The notes: a model not told the origin generated them from the sequence alone. A stretch of DNA of 64,000 nt from Streptomyces sp. P3 (GCF_003032475.1 NZ_CP028369.1:3038001-3102000), one strand, 5' to 3'. Counted from the first letter of the stretch, positions 54,049 through 63,237 are shown. Numbers and translations: made by a program.

Positions 54049-55227
54049 ATGTCAGGCCGTGACCTGTTCTGTCAGCCTCGCCGTTTCGGCCGCGGGGCCG
54101 CGCTGACATTGGTGTTCGCGAGCGTCCTCGTCGCCGGTGCGGCGACCGGATCGCTGCCGCGGGGGCCGGGCGACGGGCCGCGGAGCGCCTCGGGCGCCGC
54201 ACCCGCCACAGCCCCGGCCGGTCACTCGGAGGACGTCGCCCGCGCCGCCGAGGAGGCCGCCGCCGACGGCAAGTCCCCCATGGAGGCCGCCGAACGGGCC
54301 GTCAGCCGCAGCGGGGACCGCTGGGCGGCCGTCTACTCCGAGGGCGAGTACGAGCAGTTCGAGGAGTCCCTCGACGGCCGGTACACCGGCGTGGGTCTGG
54401 AGACGCGGCGCGAGCGGGACGGCCGGATCGAGGTCACCAAGGTGCAGCCGGGGTCGCCCGCGGCCGCCGCCGGGATCCGCGCGGGCGACCGGTTGCGCAC
54501 CGTCGACGGGCGGTCCGTCGACGGCCTCCCGGTCACCGACGTCGTCGCGTTACTGCGCGGTGACGCCGGTGACGCGTCCGCCGGCACCCCCGTCCGGCTC
54601 GGGCTGCAGCGCGGCACGCGCGCGTGGACCGAGACCGTGCGCCGGGCGCTGCTGTCCACGGACTCCGTCACCGTCCGGGAACTCGCCGACCGGGTCACCG
54701 TCGTCACCGTGGCCGCCTTCACCAAGGGCGTCGGCAGCGCCGTGCGGGGCGCCGTCGGCCGGGCCCCGGCCGACGGCAGGATCGTGCTGGACCTGCGCGG
54801 CAACTCCGGCGGACTGGTCACCGAGGCCGTCACCACCGCCTCCGTCTTCCTCGACGGCGGCCTCGTCGCCACCTACGACGTCGACGGCGACCAGCGCGCT
54901 CTGCACGCCGAGGCGGGCGGCGACACCCGCAAGCCCCTGGTCGTCCTCGTCGACGGCGGCACGATGAGCGCGGCCGAGCTGCTCACCGGCGCCCTGCAGG
55001 ACCGCGGCCGGGCGATAGTCGTGGGATCGCGCACCTTCGGCAAGGGCTCCGTGCAGATGCCGCGCCGGCTGCCCGACGGCTCCGTCGCCGAGCTGACCGT
55101 CGGGCACTACCGCACCCCCTCCGGTCACGGCGTCGACGGCCACGGCATCACGCCCGACCTGGAGGCGGACGAGGGGGCGCTGGGGCGGGCCGAGGCCGTG
55201 CTGAGCGGACTCGGGAACGCGTCCTGA
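54049..55227 (+). CDS. S41-family carboxyl-terminal processing protease with PDZ domain
   Basis: An exported or membrane-anchored serine protease of 392 residues. A signal/anchor (ALTLVFASVLVAGAATG) precedes an Ala/Glu-rich helix, a PDZ domain (~110-190; YTGVGLETRRERDGRIEV, SPAAAAGIRAGDRL) and the S41 catalytic domain. The Ser/Lys dyad is Ser307 in GGTMSAAELL and Lys332 in RTFGKGSVQ, with DLRGNSGG upstream. Codon 168 (54550-54552) is TTA, the rare leucine codon read by the developmentally regulated bldA tRNA; it is the only in-frame TTA I found in an intact gene of this window. Position between ftsX and smpB suggests a role in envelope or division-protein processing. Confidence 0.92.
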   Translation: MSGRDLFCQPRRFGRGAALTLVFASVLVAGAATGSLPRGPGDGPRSASGAAPATAPAGHSEDVARAAEEAAADGKSPMEAAERAVSRSGDRWAAVYSEGEYEQFEESLDGRYTGVGLETRRERDGRIEVTKVQPGSPAAAAGIRAGDRLRTVDGRSVDGLPVTDVVALLRGDAGDASAGTPVRLGLQRGTRAWTETVRRALLSTDSVTVRELADRVTVVTVAAFTKGVGSAVRGAVGRAPADGRIVLDLRGNSGGLVTEAVTTASVFLDGGLVATYDVDGDQRALHAEAGGDTRKPLVVLVDGGTMSAAELLTGALQDRGRAIVVGSRTFGKGSVQMPRRLPDGSVAELTVGHYRTPSGHGVDGHGITPDLEADEGALGRAEAVLSGLGNAS

Positions 55228-55342
55228 ACGACCGCCGCCCCGTATCCAGCGGTAGCCGCCGCGGATCCACGGGCAGCCGCGGGGGATCCACTCGTAATCG
55301 GCTTTCCCTTCGGGCCCTTCCGGATGCGAAAATGGCGGGACT

Positions 55343-55891
55343 ATGAGCAAGGGAATGTACGTACCGAAGGAGTCCCAGCCGAAGCAGGGCGGGGCGGCAG
55401 CGTCCGGCAAGGCCAAGGACGGCAAGCGCAAGATCGTCGCGCAGAACAAGAAGGCCCGGCACGACTACGCGATCATCGACGTGTACGAGGCGGGCCTGGT
55501 GCTCACCGGCACCGAGGTGAAGTCGCTGCGCCAGGGCCGCGCCTCGCTGACCGACGGCTTCGTGCAGATCGAGGGCGACGAGGCGTGGCTGCACGCCGCG
55601 CACATCCCCGAGTACAGCCAGGGCAGCTGGACCAACCACTCCGCGCGCCGCAAGCGCAAGCTCCTGCTGCACCGCGAGGAGATCGACAAGCTCGCGGTGA
55701 AGTCCGAGGAGACGGGGCACACGATCGTGCCGCTCGCCCTGTACTTCAAGGACGGCCGGGCCAAGGCCGAGATCGCGCTGGCGCGCGGCAAGAAGGAGTA
55801 CGACAAGCGGCAGACGTTGCGCGAGCAGCAGGACCGCAGGGAGACGGACCGGGCGATCGCCGCCGTCAAGCGGAGGCAGCGGCACGCCTAG
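55343..55891 (+). CDS. smpB: SsrA-binding protein SmpB
   Basis: Binds tmRNA and brings it to stalled ribosomes for trans-translation. The 182-residue protein carries the OB-fold core ([33 protein letters not shown], in three recognisable blocks), [24 protein letters not shown] and a basic C-terminal helix ([18 protein letters not shown]) that occupies the empty mRNA channel. The N-terminus is ~20 residues longer than most and rich in Lys/Gly/Ala; ATG 55355 (MYVPK) is an alternative start. No clear ribosome binding site is seen. Its RNA partner ssrA begins 113 bp downstream. Confidence 0.96.
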   Translation: MSKGMYVPKESQPKQGGAAASGKAKDGKRKIVAQNKKARHDYAIIDVYEAGLVLTGTEVKSLRQGRASLTDGFVQIEGDEAWLHAAHIPEYSQGSWTNHSARRKRKLLLHREEIDKLAVKSEETGHTIVPLALYFKDGRAKAEIALARGKKEYDKRQTLREQQDRRETDRAIAAVKRRQRHA

Positions 55892-56004
55892 CGGGCGGCC
55901 CGCGGGGAATACGGTGGCATCGGCGTGCGTTGGTCACGTACGATGGCACCTGTGCCCCGCAGCGGGCACGGGCCCTCCTCGGAGGGAGTTTGAAAAATCA
56001 ACAT

Positions 56005-56390
56005 GGGGATGATCGGTTTCGACAGCGACTGTTGAAGCAGGGGAAGCGTGTCGAGGAAGCGGCAATGATCTCGTAAACCATATGTCGCAAAAAATAATCG
56101 CCAATAACAAGAGCGATTCCCAGTCCTACGCCCTCGTTGCCTAATAAGCATCGAGTGTAGGACCCTTAATGGGTGTCAGCCCGGAAGTGTTCCCGGTCCG
56201 GATCCTGGCATAATCTAGGGAACTAAACCATTGAGCCCGGTCACGGGGTTCGATGGGAAATCAAACAGTGACTGGGCCCGTCGGCGACTTGTTCGCGTGA
56301 TCACCGGGGCCGAGAAAATCGCAGCGAACTGCACACGGAGAAGCCCTGATTCTGCACCGTTGGACGCGGGTTCGATTCCCGCCATCTCCA
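56005..56390 (+). ncRNA. ssrA: Transfer-messenger RNA (ssrA)
   Basis: Rescues ribosomes stalled on broken mRNAs and tags the products for proteolysis. The 5' GGGGATGATCGGTTTCGAC and the 3' T-arm GGTTCGATTCCCGCC are diagnostic; the acceptor stem is GGGGATG (56005-56011) with CATCTCC (56383-56389), discriminator A at 56390, CCA not encoded. The tag frame starts with GCC at 56100 and reads ANNKSDSQSYALVA before TAA at 56142-56144, followed by a second TAA. Length ~386 nt is normal for the genus. It sits immediately after smpB and before a strong terminator. Confidence 0.96.
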
Positions 56391-56409
56391 CTTCATCCCA
56401 TGTGACATG

Positions 56410-56443
56410 AAGACCCCGCTCCCTCAGGGAGCGGGGTCTTTTT
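56410..56443 (+). terminator. ssrA terminator
   Basis: A perfect 14-bp stem (56410-56423 with 56427-56440), TCA loop and a TTTTT tail, the clearest intrinsic terminator in the window. Confidence 0.95.
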
Positions 56444-56937
56444 GCGTGCGGCCGCGCCTGGCGTCCCGGCCGCTGCGGCAGCCGACGCATCCAGGCACCG
56501 ATGATCGGTTGGCGTCGGCGCGCGGTCAGAAAAGCAGGCAATCCGACATCCATCAAGGTGTACTTTCCGGCCATGCCTGGAGGGGTGTCCGGTGCGCGCG
56601 CCCGGCCGGCCCCTTCGTCCCCTCCCGTCACCGGTGTGACGAAGGGGCTGGTCTCTCCGGCGCCCGCTGAAGACCTGCGCCGCGCCCATCGGTTCCAGGC
56701 GGTCGGAATGCCGTGTCGACGGCCCGTACGGGGATGGAAACCGGCCATGGGCATGGGCATGACTTGTGTCCATAAATGACACAACGCGAATGCCGGGCCC
56801 AGGCCTGCGTTAGGTTCGTGGATCTGAGCGCAATGGGATAAAAGGGGCGCGAGGGCTGGGTGGGGGCCCGGTTCCGTCGACGTGGGCTCGGGGTCGTAGG
56901 CGCACCCGGAAACAGTTCTGTGGGGGGTAGTGCGCAC
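56444..56937. other. Intergenic region upstream of matA
   Basis: A 494-bp region without a gene. It includes the palindrome at 56764-56784, and TAGGTT near 56811 is a possible -10 for matA. Confidence 0.5.
56764..56784. promoter_or_regulatory. Perfect 7-7-7 palindrome, candidate matAB operator
   Basis: TTGTGTC-CATAAAT-GACACAA, both arms perfect and AT-rich against a GC-rich background, about 155 bp before matA and just upstream of its likely promoter. Confidence 0.5.
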
Positions 56938-57927
56938 ATGAAGAATTGGCGAGAAGAAGCCCAACCGGAGTGGCCCGAGGCAGCAAGCCCGACGAGGGGC
57001 GCGCCGGTCGCGGGGGCGGGAGCGGCAGGATCTCGGAGCGCTCCCCGGCTCGGGGGGCGATCCCTGACGCCGATGGCGGGAGGCGGCGGAGGATACGGCT
57101 CGCTCATGGACGCACCGCGTGAGAACGGCCTCCTGGCGGCGCCGGCGGATCCGGACGCGGCGCCCGGAAGCGAACCCTCGAGCGACCTGCGGGACCCCTG
57201 GGGCGAGAAGCCCGGCGGCCCGGACGGGGAGGGCGCCGATCCCGGCGAGGTGACCGTCCAGCTCGACTCGCTGAAGCAGGGGCGGCCGGACGGCGCCGAC
57301 GCCGCCTCCGACGTCCCGGTCTTCGTCGACGAGTCCGGTCGCCGCAGCCGGACGTTCCGCCGTATCGGCATCTTCGTGGGCATCGCGTGCGGGGCGTACG
57401 CCGTCGTCATCGTGGCCGCGCTGCTCTCGGGCAACGCCGGAGCGCCCTGGCTGCCGGTACCGGTGCCGGGCCAGGCCGACGACAAGCCGGCGGCCGGTGA
57501 GGTGGACAGTTCCTCGGCGCCCGACGACTCCGCCTCCTCGGGACCCGGGGCGCCGGGCCCCGTGCGTCCCGGCGGGACGGGAGCCACGGCTTCCGGGTCC
57601 GCCACCGAACCGGGCCGGCCGAGGGCGAGCAAGGCGCCGGGCGTCGCGGGGAGCGCCGCGCCGACCGGTGGGGCGTCCGCGACGACCGGGCCCACGGCGA
57701 GCGGGGCCGTCCGGCCCAGTGCCGGCCCGACGGCCACCGGGTCCCCGGCGTCGGGTCCGAGCGGCCCGGTGATCGCGCCGCCGGCGTCCACGCCACCGCC
57801 GCCGGCCTCCACGCCCGCGGAGTCCCCCTCGCCGGTCTCGTCCCCGTCCCCGGCCGGCGGAGCCTCCACCACCGTGGCCGGCGGCCCCGCGGAACCGACC
57901 TCGGCCGCCTCGCCCCCGGCAGCCTGA
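56938..57927 (+). CDS. matA: MatA-like single-pass membrane protein
   Basis: A 329-residue membrane protein directly before the matB-type synthase. The N-terminal ~140 residues are acidic and proline-rich (cytoplasmic). One membrane helix (RIGIFVGIACGAYAVVIVAALLSG) follows, and an outer ~165 residues are almost wholly Ala/Ser/Pro/Thr/Gly, as in a wall-spanning stalk. ATG 56938 has GGGGGG upstream. In S. coelicolor/lividans the mat locus makes a PNAG-like extracellular polymer needed for hyphal aggregation and pellet formation; the name is given by position and topology, not by a conserved motif. Confidence 0.7.
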   Translation: MKNWREEAQPEWPEAASPTRGAPVAGAGAAGSRSAPRLGGRSLTPMAGGGGGYGSLMDAPRENGLLAAPADPDAAPGSEPSSDLRDPWGEKPGGPDGEGADPGEVTVQLDSLKQGRPDGADAASDVPVFVDESGRRSRTFRRIGIFVGIACGAYAVVIVAALLSGNAGAPWLPVPVPGQADDKPAAGEVDSSSAPDDSASSGPGAPGPVRPGGTGATASGSATEPGRPRASKAPGVAGSAAPTGGASATTGPTASGAVRPSAGPTATGSPASGPSGPVIAPPASTPPPPASTPAESPSPVSSPSPAGGASTTVAGGPAEPTSAASPPAA

Positions 57928-58451
57928 CAGTTCCGTGACCACCGCCCGGCGGTGGGCGGGCGGGGACCGGCGGAGCCCTGCGGGAGCGGACGACCGGGGC
58001 CGGGGCGCGGACCCGCGGACCCGCGGCAGGGGCGGGACAGCGGCCCCGTCCCGCCCGACCGAGCGCTGTGCCGGCCTGGCGTGCCCGGGTCCGGCCCGTC
58101 CGCGACGGTCCCGCCAGGCCGGTTCCCGTCCGCTCCTCATCACCGGCTCGCCCGGTGCCGCCGCCCGCGCCCTTGATCCCTCCCGCTCTCCGCGCCCCGC
58201 CGCCCGCCCGGCTCTCCGCCGTCCGCTCGACGTCCGGGGCCCGCAAGCACTCCCGCTCCGTCCCGCTTCCCGTGTCCGTCCGGCGTCCGTCGCTCGTTCC
58301 GCGTCCCGGTCGTCCCGCTCGCAGTCCGTCCCGCTCGCCGCGCGCCCGGCCCGGTCGTCCGACCCGGTCGTCGGGCCGGCGCGGCTCGATGCCGCCGCCG
58401 AGGGCGGCGCGAAACCCTCGTCCGACTCTCGTCCCCGGAGAACCAGCTCTC
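57928..58451. other. matA-matB gap, possibly part of a longer matB
   Basis: 524 bp after the matA stop. The matB frame is open back to 58068, reading Arg/Pro/Ser-rich sequence that looks non-coding or disordered. No hairpin terminator or other gene is clear. If matB starts upstream, much of this is coding. Confidence 0.45.
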
Positions 58452-60791
58452 ATGGCACCACATACCAGCCGGCGTTCGCCCCGACGGCCCGCAGTCAGGC
58501 GTTCCGCGCACGCGTCGGGCGGTCAGACCGCCTCGGTCGCCGCCCCGTCCGGAGGTGAGCCGGACGGTGGGCGAAAGGCCGGCCGGCGGTCCGGCGCACG
58601 GCGCGGCCGGGCCGCGCACGGGGCAGCCCCGCCGCCCGGACGGCGCCGACTGATGCCTCCTCTCAGACTGCGCCGTCTGCTGCCGCTGCTCGTGCTCGTC
58701 GCGATGATGGCGATGCTGATGCTGCGCGGCTACGTGCACAGCGAGATCCTCGCCGACCACCGCATCCGCCCCGAGGCGGCCTCCGGCACGGTGCCCGAGA
58801 AGATCCTCGACGGCGGCCCGGTCGTCGACACCCGCGGCGGACAGGAGACCAGCCTGCAGGTGCCGGACCACCGGATCGTGCTCACCTTCGACGACGGGCC
58901 CGACCCCACGTGGACCCCCAGGGTCCTGGACGTCCTGAAGAAGCACCGCGTGCACGCCGTCTTCTTCGTCACCGGCACCATGGCCTCCCGTTACCCGGAC
59001 CTGGTCCGGCGGATGGTGGACGAGGGCCACGAGATCGGCCTGCACACCTTCAACCACCCCGACCTCTCCTACCAGTCGAAGAAACGCATCGACTGGGAGC
59101 TCACCCAGAACCAGCTGGCCCTGGCGGGCGCCGCCGGCATCCGGACGTCCCTCTTCCGGCCGCCGTACTCCTCCAGCGCGGACGCCCTCGACGACGAGTC
59201 CTGGCCGGTCACCGAGTACGTCGGCACCCGCGGCTACCTGACCGTCTTCACCACCGCCGACAGCGAGGACTGGCGGCGGCCGGGCGTGCGGCAGATCATC
59301 CGCAACGCCACGCCCGAGGGCGGCAAGGGCGCCATCGTCCTGATGCACGACTCCGGCGGCGACCGCCGGGAGACCGTCCAGGCCCTCGACGTCTACCTCC
59401 CCGAACTCACGCGGAAGGGCTACGCGTTCGAGAACCTCACCGAGGCCCTGCGGGCGCCCAGCGCGCACACCCCGGTCACCGGGACCGACCTGTGGAAGGG
59501 CAAGGCCTGGGTCTTCCTGGTCGGCGCCTCCGACGACATCACCGCCGTCCTGGTCGTCGGCCTCGCCGTCATCGGCGTCCTGGTCTTCGCCCGCTTCGGG
59601 CTGATGCTGCTGCTCTCCGCGATCCACACCCGCCGTACCCGTCGCCGAGGCTTCGTCTGGGGTCCCGACGCGCCCGTCACCGAACCGGTCTCGGTGCTCG
59701 TCCCGGCCTACAACGAGGCCAAGTGCATCGAGAACACGGTGCGTTCGCTGATGGAGAGCGAACATCCCATCGAGATCCTGGTGGTCGACGACGGCTCCAG
59801 CGACGGCACCGCCCGCATCGTCGAGGATCTGCGGCTGCCCGGCGTCCGCGTCGTGCGCCAGCTCAACGCGGGCAAACCCGCCGCCCTGAACCGGGGCATC
59901 GCCAACGCCCGGCACGACCTCATCGTCATGATGGACGGCGACACGGTCTTCGAGCCGTCCACGGTCCGCGAGCTCGTCCAGCCGTTCGCCGACCCGAAGG
60001 TCGGCGCGGTCGCCGGCAACGCCAAGGTCGGCAACAAGGACACCCTCATCGGGGCCTGGCAGCACATCGAGTACGTGATGGGCTTCAACCTCGACCGCCG
60101 GATGTACGACGTCCTGCGCTGCATGCCCACCATCCCGGGCGCCGTCGGGGCGTTCCGCCGCAGCGCGCTCGACCGCGTCGGCGGCATGAGCGACGACACC
60201 CTCGCCGAGGACACCGACATCACCATGGCCATCCACCGCGACGGCTGGCACGTCGTGTACGCGGAGAAGGCACGCGCCTGGACCGAGGCCCCGGAGTCCG
60301 TCCAGCAGTTGTGGTCCCAGCGCTACCGCTGGTGCTACGGCACCATGCAGGCGATCTGGAAGCACCGACGCGCACTCGTCGAGCGAGGACCCTCGGGCCG
60401 CTTCGGGCGGGTGGGCCTGCCGCTCGTCTCCCTCTTCATGGTCGTCGCCCCGCTCCTCGCGCCCCTCATCGACCTGTTCCTCGTCTACGGCCTGCTGTTC
60501 GGCCCGACCGGCCAGACGATCGCGGCCTGGTTCGGCGTGCTCACCGTCCAGGCGGGCTGCGCGGCCTACGCGTTCGTCCTCGACCGCGAGCGGCTGACTC
60601 CGCTGATCTCCCTCCCGCTCCAGCAACTGCTCTACCGCCAGCTGATGTACATCGTGCTGCTCCAGTCCTGGATCACCGCGCTCACCGGCGGCCGGCTGCG
60701 CTGGCAGAAGCTGCGCCGCAAGGGGCAGGTGGCCGCCCCGCCGGGCGCGGTGGCGCCGGGCGCGAGCCTGGACGGGGGTGCGGTCCGATGA
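58452..60791 (+). CDS. matB: Bifunctional polysaccharide deacetylase / GT2 synthase (MatB-like)
   Basis: Builds and partly deacetylates an extracellular poly-N-acetylglucosamine type polymer. Of 779 residues, the first ~65 are basic, then a signal-anchor (RRLLPLLVLVAMMAMLML). The outward NodB deacetylase domain has TFDDGPDPTWTP (Asp147, Asp148), HTFNHPDLS and RPPYSSS. After a second membrane helix, the cytoplasmic GT2 synthase has SVLVPAYNEAKCIENTV, DDGSSDG, MMDGDTVF, EDTDITM and the processive QRYRW motif, then three more helices. ATG 58452 has GGAG 11 bp upstream; ATG 58653, just before the anchor, is an alternative. The stop overlaps the acyltransferase start by 4 bp. Confidence 0.9.
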   Translation: MAPHTSRRSPRRPAVRRSAHASGGQTASVAAPSGGEPDGGRKAGRRSGARRGRAAHGAAPPPGRRRLMPPLRLRRLLPLLVLVAMMAMLMLRGYVHSEILADHRIRPEAASGTVPEKILDGGPVVDTRGGQETSLQVPDHRIVLTFDDGPDPTWTPRVLDVLKKHRVHAVFFVTGTMASRYPDLVRRMVDEGHEIGLHTFNHPDLSYQSKKRIDWELTQNQLALAGAAGIRTSLFRPPYSSSADALDDESWPVTEYVGTRGYLTVFTTADSEDWRRPGVRQIIRNATPEGGKGAIVLMHDSGGDRRETVQALDVYLPELTRKGYAFENLTEALRAPSAHTPVTGTDLWKGKAWVFLVGASDDITAVLVVGLAVIGVLVFARFGLMLLLSAIHTRRTRRRGFVWGPDAPVTEPVSVLVPAYNEAKCIENTVRSLMESEHPIEILVVDDGSSDGTARIVEDLRLPGVRVVRQLNAGKPAALNRGIANARHDLIVMMDGDTVFEPSTVRELVQPFADPKVGAVAGNAKVGNKDTLIGAWQHIEYVMGFNLDRRMYDVLRCMPTIPGAVGAFRRSALDRVGGMSDDTLAEDTDITMAIHRDGWHVVYAEKARAWTEAPESVQQLWSQRYRWCYGTMQAIWKHRRALVERGPSGRFGRVGLPLVSLFMVVAPLLAPLIDLFLVYGLLFGPTGQTIAAWFGVLTVQAGCAAYAFVLDRERLTPLISLPLQQLLYRQLMYIVLLQSWITALTGGRLRWQKLRRKGQVAAPPGAVAPGASLDGGAVR

Positions 60792-62086
60792 GCACCGAGC
60801 CGAGGACGGAGCCGGGCGGTCGGCCGGCGGACGACCGGCCGGCGGACAGTACGGCGCGGCTGCCCCAACTGAGCGAGCAGGCCGGGCAGTACGAGCAGGC
60901 CGGGCAGTACGAGCAGACGAGGCAGCCGGGTGCGGCCGAGGGTTCGGAGGCGAGGAAGAAGGGCGGCGGGCGCGACCGCTACTTCGACCTCCTGCGGGCG
61001 ATCGCCCTCTTCCGGGTCGTCCTCTACCACCTGATGGGCTGGGCCTGGCTCCCCGTCGTGTTCCCCTCGATGGGCGTGATGTTCGCGCTCGCAGGCAACC
61101 TGATGGCCCGCTCGCTCACCCGGCGCCCCGCGCTGGAGGTCGTGCGCGGACGCATGCGCCGCCTGCTGCCGCCGCTGTGGCTGCTGGGCGCGGTCGGCGT
61201 GACGGGCATGCTGGCCGCGGGGTGGGGCCCGGACGAGGAAGGGCACCCCGGCTGGTGGTGGTTGCACCTCGCGTACTGGGTCCTCCCGCTGAGCGACCCG
61301 CCGTACGGTGAGTCCCTGCCGGGCGTGTACCACCTGATCGGCGACGACTGGGCCACCGACATCGGGGTGCCCCTGTGGTACCTGCGGGCCTACCTCTGGT
61401 TCGTCCTGCTCTCCCCGCTCCTGTTGCGCGCCCTGCGCCGGCTGCCCTGGCCGACGGTCCTCGCGCCGGTCGCGCTGTCGGCCGCGCTGGAGTTCGGCGC
61501 GCTGTCGCTGCCCGGCTGGCGGTTGCAGGCCGCCCTCACGGACCTCGGCACGTTCGGCGCGTGCTGGCTGCTGGGCATGGCGCACCAGGAGGGCCTGTTG
61601 CGTCGCCTGCCCCGCTATGTGGTGCCGTCCCTGGCCCCGGCGGTGGCGGCGACCGGTCTCTGGTACGCCCTGGGCCACCACCTCAGGGAGGGGCACGACC
61701 TCGACGACATGCCGTTCGCGCAGTCCCTGTGGTCCTTCGCCGCGGTGCTGCTGCTCCTGCACATCAGCCCGTCGTGGACCGAGTGGCCGGCCCGGCTGCG
61801 CCGCTGGGACCGGTTGATCACCCTGCTCAACTCCCGTGCGGTGACGATCTATCTCTGGCACAACGTGTGCATCGGCGTCGTCGAGGCCCTGTGGGACCGG
61901 CTGTGGGCCGTTCCGTGGCTGGAGACCGACGCCCCGTGGGTGCTGGAGAGCCCGTGGCCGCAGCTGCCGTTCGTCTGGCTCCTCACGGCGGCCTGCGTCG
62001 TCTGCTTCGGCTGGGTCGAGGACCTGGCGGCCCGCCGCAGGCCCCGTCTGTGGCCGGACGGACGCGTCGGGGCGCACCGGGCGTGA
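60788..62086 (+). CDS. Membrane acyltransferase (acyltransferase 3 family)
   Basis: A 432-residue integral membrane O-acyltransferase that in related loci adds acetyl or succinyl groups to surface glycans. It opens with a polar tail containing EQAGQYEQAGQYEQ repeats, then RDRYFDLLRAIALFRVVLYH with the family catalytic His near the first helix, then about ten membrane segments (LPPLWLLGAVGVTGML, LRAYLWFVLLSPLLL, SFAAVLLLLHISP, IYLWHNVCIGVVE). ATG 60788 overlaps matB by 4 bp, so it is coupled to the polymer synthase and probably modifies the same polymer. Confidence 0.88.
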   Translation: MSTEPRTEPGGRPADDRPADSTARLPQLSEQAGQYEQAGQYEQTRQPGAAEGSEARKKGGGRDRYFDLLRAIALFRVVLYHLMGWAWLPVVFPSMGVMFALAGNLMARSLTRRPALEVVRGRMRRLLPPLWLLGAVGVTGMLAAGWGPDEEGHPGWWWLHLAYWVLPLSDPPYGESLPGVYHLIGDDWATDIGVPLWYLRAYLWFVLLSPLLLRALRRLPWPTVLAPVALSAALEFGALSLPGWRLQAALTDLGTFGACWLLGMAHQEGLLRRLPRYVVPSLAPAVAATGLWYALGHHLREGHDLDDMPFAQSLWSFAAVLLLLHISPSWTEWPARLRRWDRLITLLNSRAVTIYLWHNVCIGVVEALWDRLWAVPWLETDAPWVLESPWPQLPFVWLLTAACVVCFGWVEDLAARRRPRLWPDGRVGAHRA

Positions 62087-62239
62087 CCCGGGGTGTGTCC
62101 CGCCCACGCTCCTTCGCCGGACGGGGGTGAGGGGCAGGTCAAACGGGTCGGCCGCCGATCACCGGGGCCGCGGGCGTGTGGAAGACTGCCCGGGTTGCGC
62201 GGGTGAACGGTCGTTCGGCTGGTGGGGGAGTGAGTGCCG

Positions 62240-63193
62240 GTGAGCAAGCGGCAGATGCGAAGCATGCTGAAGTCGATGGCGGGAGGCGGGCCCGTCGAGC
62301 TCACCAGCCCGCTGGCCTCGGTGAAGAAGCTGGCCCGGCTCGCCTTCGTGGCCCAGCAGTTCGGGTACGAGTACGCCGACGCAGGACACGGCGGCTCGCA
62401 GGGCAACGCGCTGAAGCTGCTGATCGTCCCCGATCCCAGCCCGCAGGCACGTGCGCGTGCCGCGCAGAACTGGGCGCAGTACCCGAACGCGCACGACGGC
62501 TTCTCCCTGCCGCCGCTGGTTCCCGACGCCTTCGAACTCCTCAGGACCCGCATCACCTTCGACCTCACCGGCAGGCAGGCCGAGAAGCGGATGGGGTACG
62601 GCGCGCTGGGCGCCACCGCGGGCTGCGCCGTCCTCGGGATACGGCTCGGCGCCACGGGCGCCGATTTCGGCGTCGCCGCCGCCGTCTGGGTCGCCCTCAT
62701 GGCCCTCTGCGGCGTCGGCTTCGCCGTCAACCGGCATCGCAACGCCACGTCCGGGGCCCGGCTGAAGGCCGCCGGCTTCGCCCCGGTGACCGACGCGACG
62801 GGCCGCCTGCGGTACCTGCCCCCGGGAGTGGGAGCGGGAACGGGGGCCGGTCACGGCGGGAACCCCTACGGCGCCGGACTCCCGGCCCGGACACCGCCCA
62901 GGGCGCCCGCCCACGCCCCGGCCCAGGCGCCGCCGACGCCCCCGGCCCAGCCTCCGTACGGTCCGTACGGCACCGCCCCGGCGGCCGCCCCCGGGTACGG
63001 CTACCCGCAGCCGTACCCGCAGGCCCAGCCGCAGTCCGGCCCGTACACGCAACCCCAGCCGCACCCCCACCATCAGCCCGCCCCCTACGCCCAGCCCCAG
63101 CAATACCCCCAGCAGCACCCGCACTCTCCCCAGGCCCCCCAGGCCCCGCAGCCCGGGCCCCACGCCCCCTACGGCCCGCCACCCCAGGACTGA
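62240..63193 (+). CDS. Conserved hypothetical membrane-associated protein with Pro/Gln/Tyr-rich tail
   Basis: Not recognised functionally; 317 residues. The N-terminal ~115 residues look soluble (SKRQMRSMLKSMAGG, ARLAFVAQQFGYEYADAG, KLLIVPDPSPQARARAAQNW). Two hydrophobic segments follow (GYGALGATAGCAVLGIRLG and VAAAVWVALMALCGVGFAV). The last ~110 residues are disordered and repetitive, with PYGPYG, PQPYPQAQPQ and QYPQQHP. GTG 62240 has GGGGGAG at good spacing; GTG 62234 is possible. It follows the acyltransferase by 153 bp. Confidence 0.75.
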   Translation: MSKRQMRSMLKSMAGGGPVELTSPLASVKKLARLAFVAQQFGYEYADAGHGGSQGNALKLLIVPDPSPQARARAAQNWAQYPNAHDGFSLPPLVPDAFELLRTRITFDLTGRQAEKRMGYGALGATAGCAVLGIRLGATGADFGVAAAVWVALMALCGVGFAVNRHRNATSGARLKAAGFAPVTDATGRLRYLPPGVGAGTGAGHGGNPYGAGLPARTPPRAPAHAPAQAPPTPPAQPPYGPYGTAPAAAPGYGYPQPYPQAQPQSGPYTQPQPHPHHQPAPYAQPQQYPQQHPHSPQAPQAPQPGPHAPYGPPPQD

Positions 63194-63207
63194 GCCCTTT
63201 CCGCGAC

Positions 63208-63237
63208 CTCTCACCGGGCGTCCGCGCAAGGTGAGAG
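63208..63237 (+). terminator. Inverted repeat after the hypothetical gene
   Basis: CTCTCACC (63208-63215) pairs perfectly with GGTGAGAG (63230-63237) around a 14-nt loop, 15 bp past the stop. It is either a weak terminator or an operator for the transporter gene downstream. Confidence 0.5.

Noticed and set aside
56215..58143. 642-codon minus-strand frame across ssrA and matA
   Set aside because: It overlaps tmRNA and runs antisense to matA; no recognisable domain.
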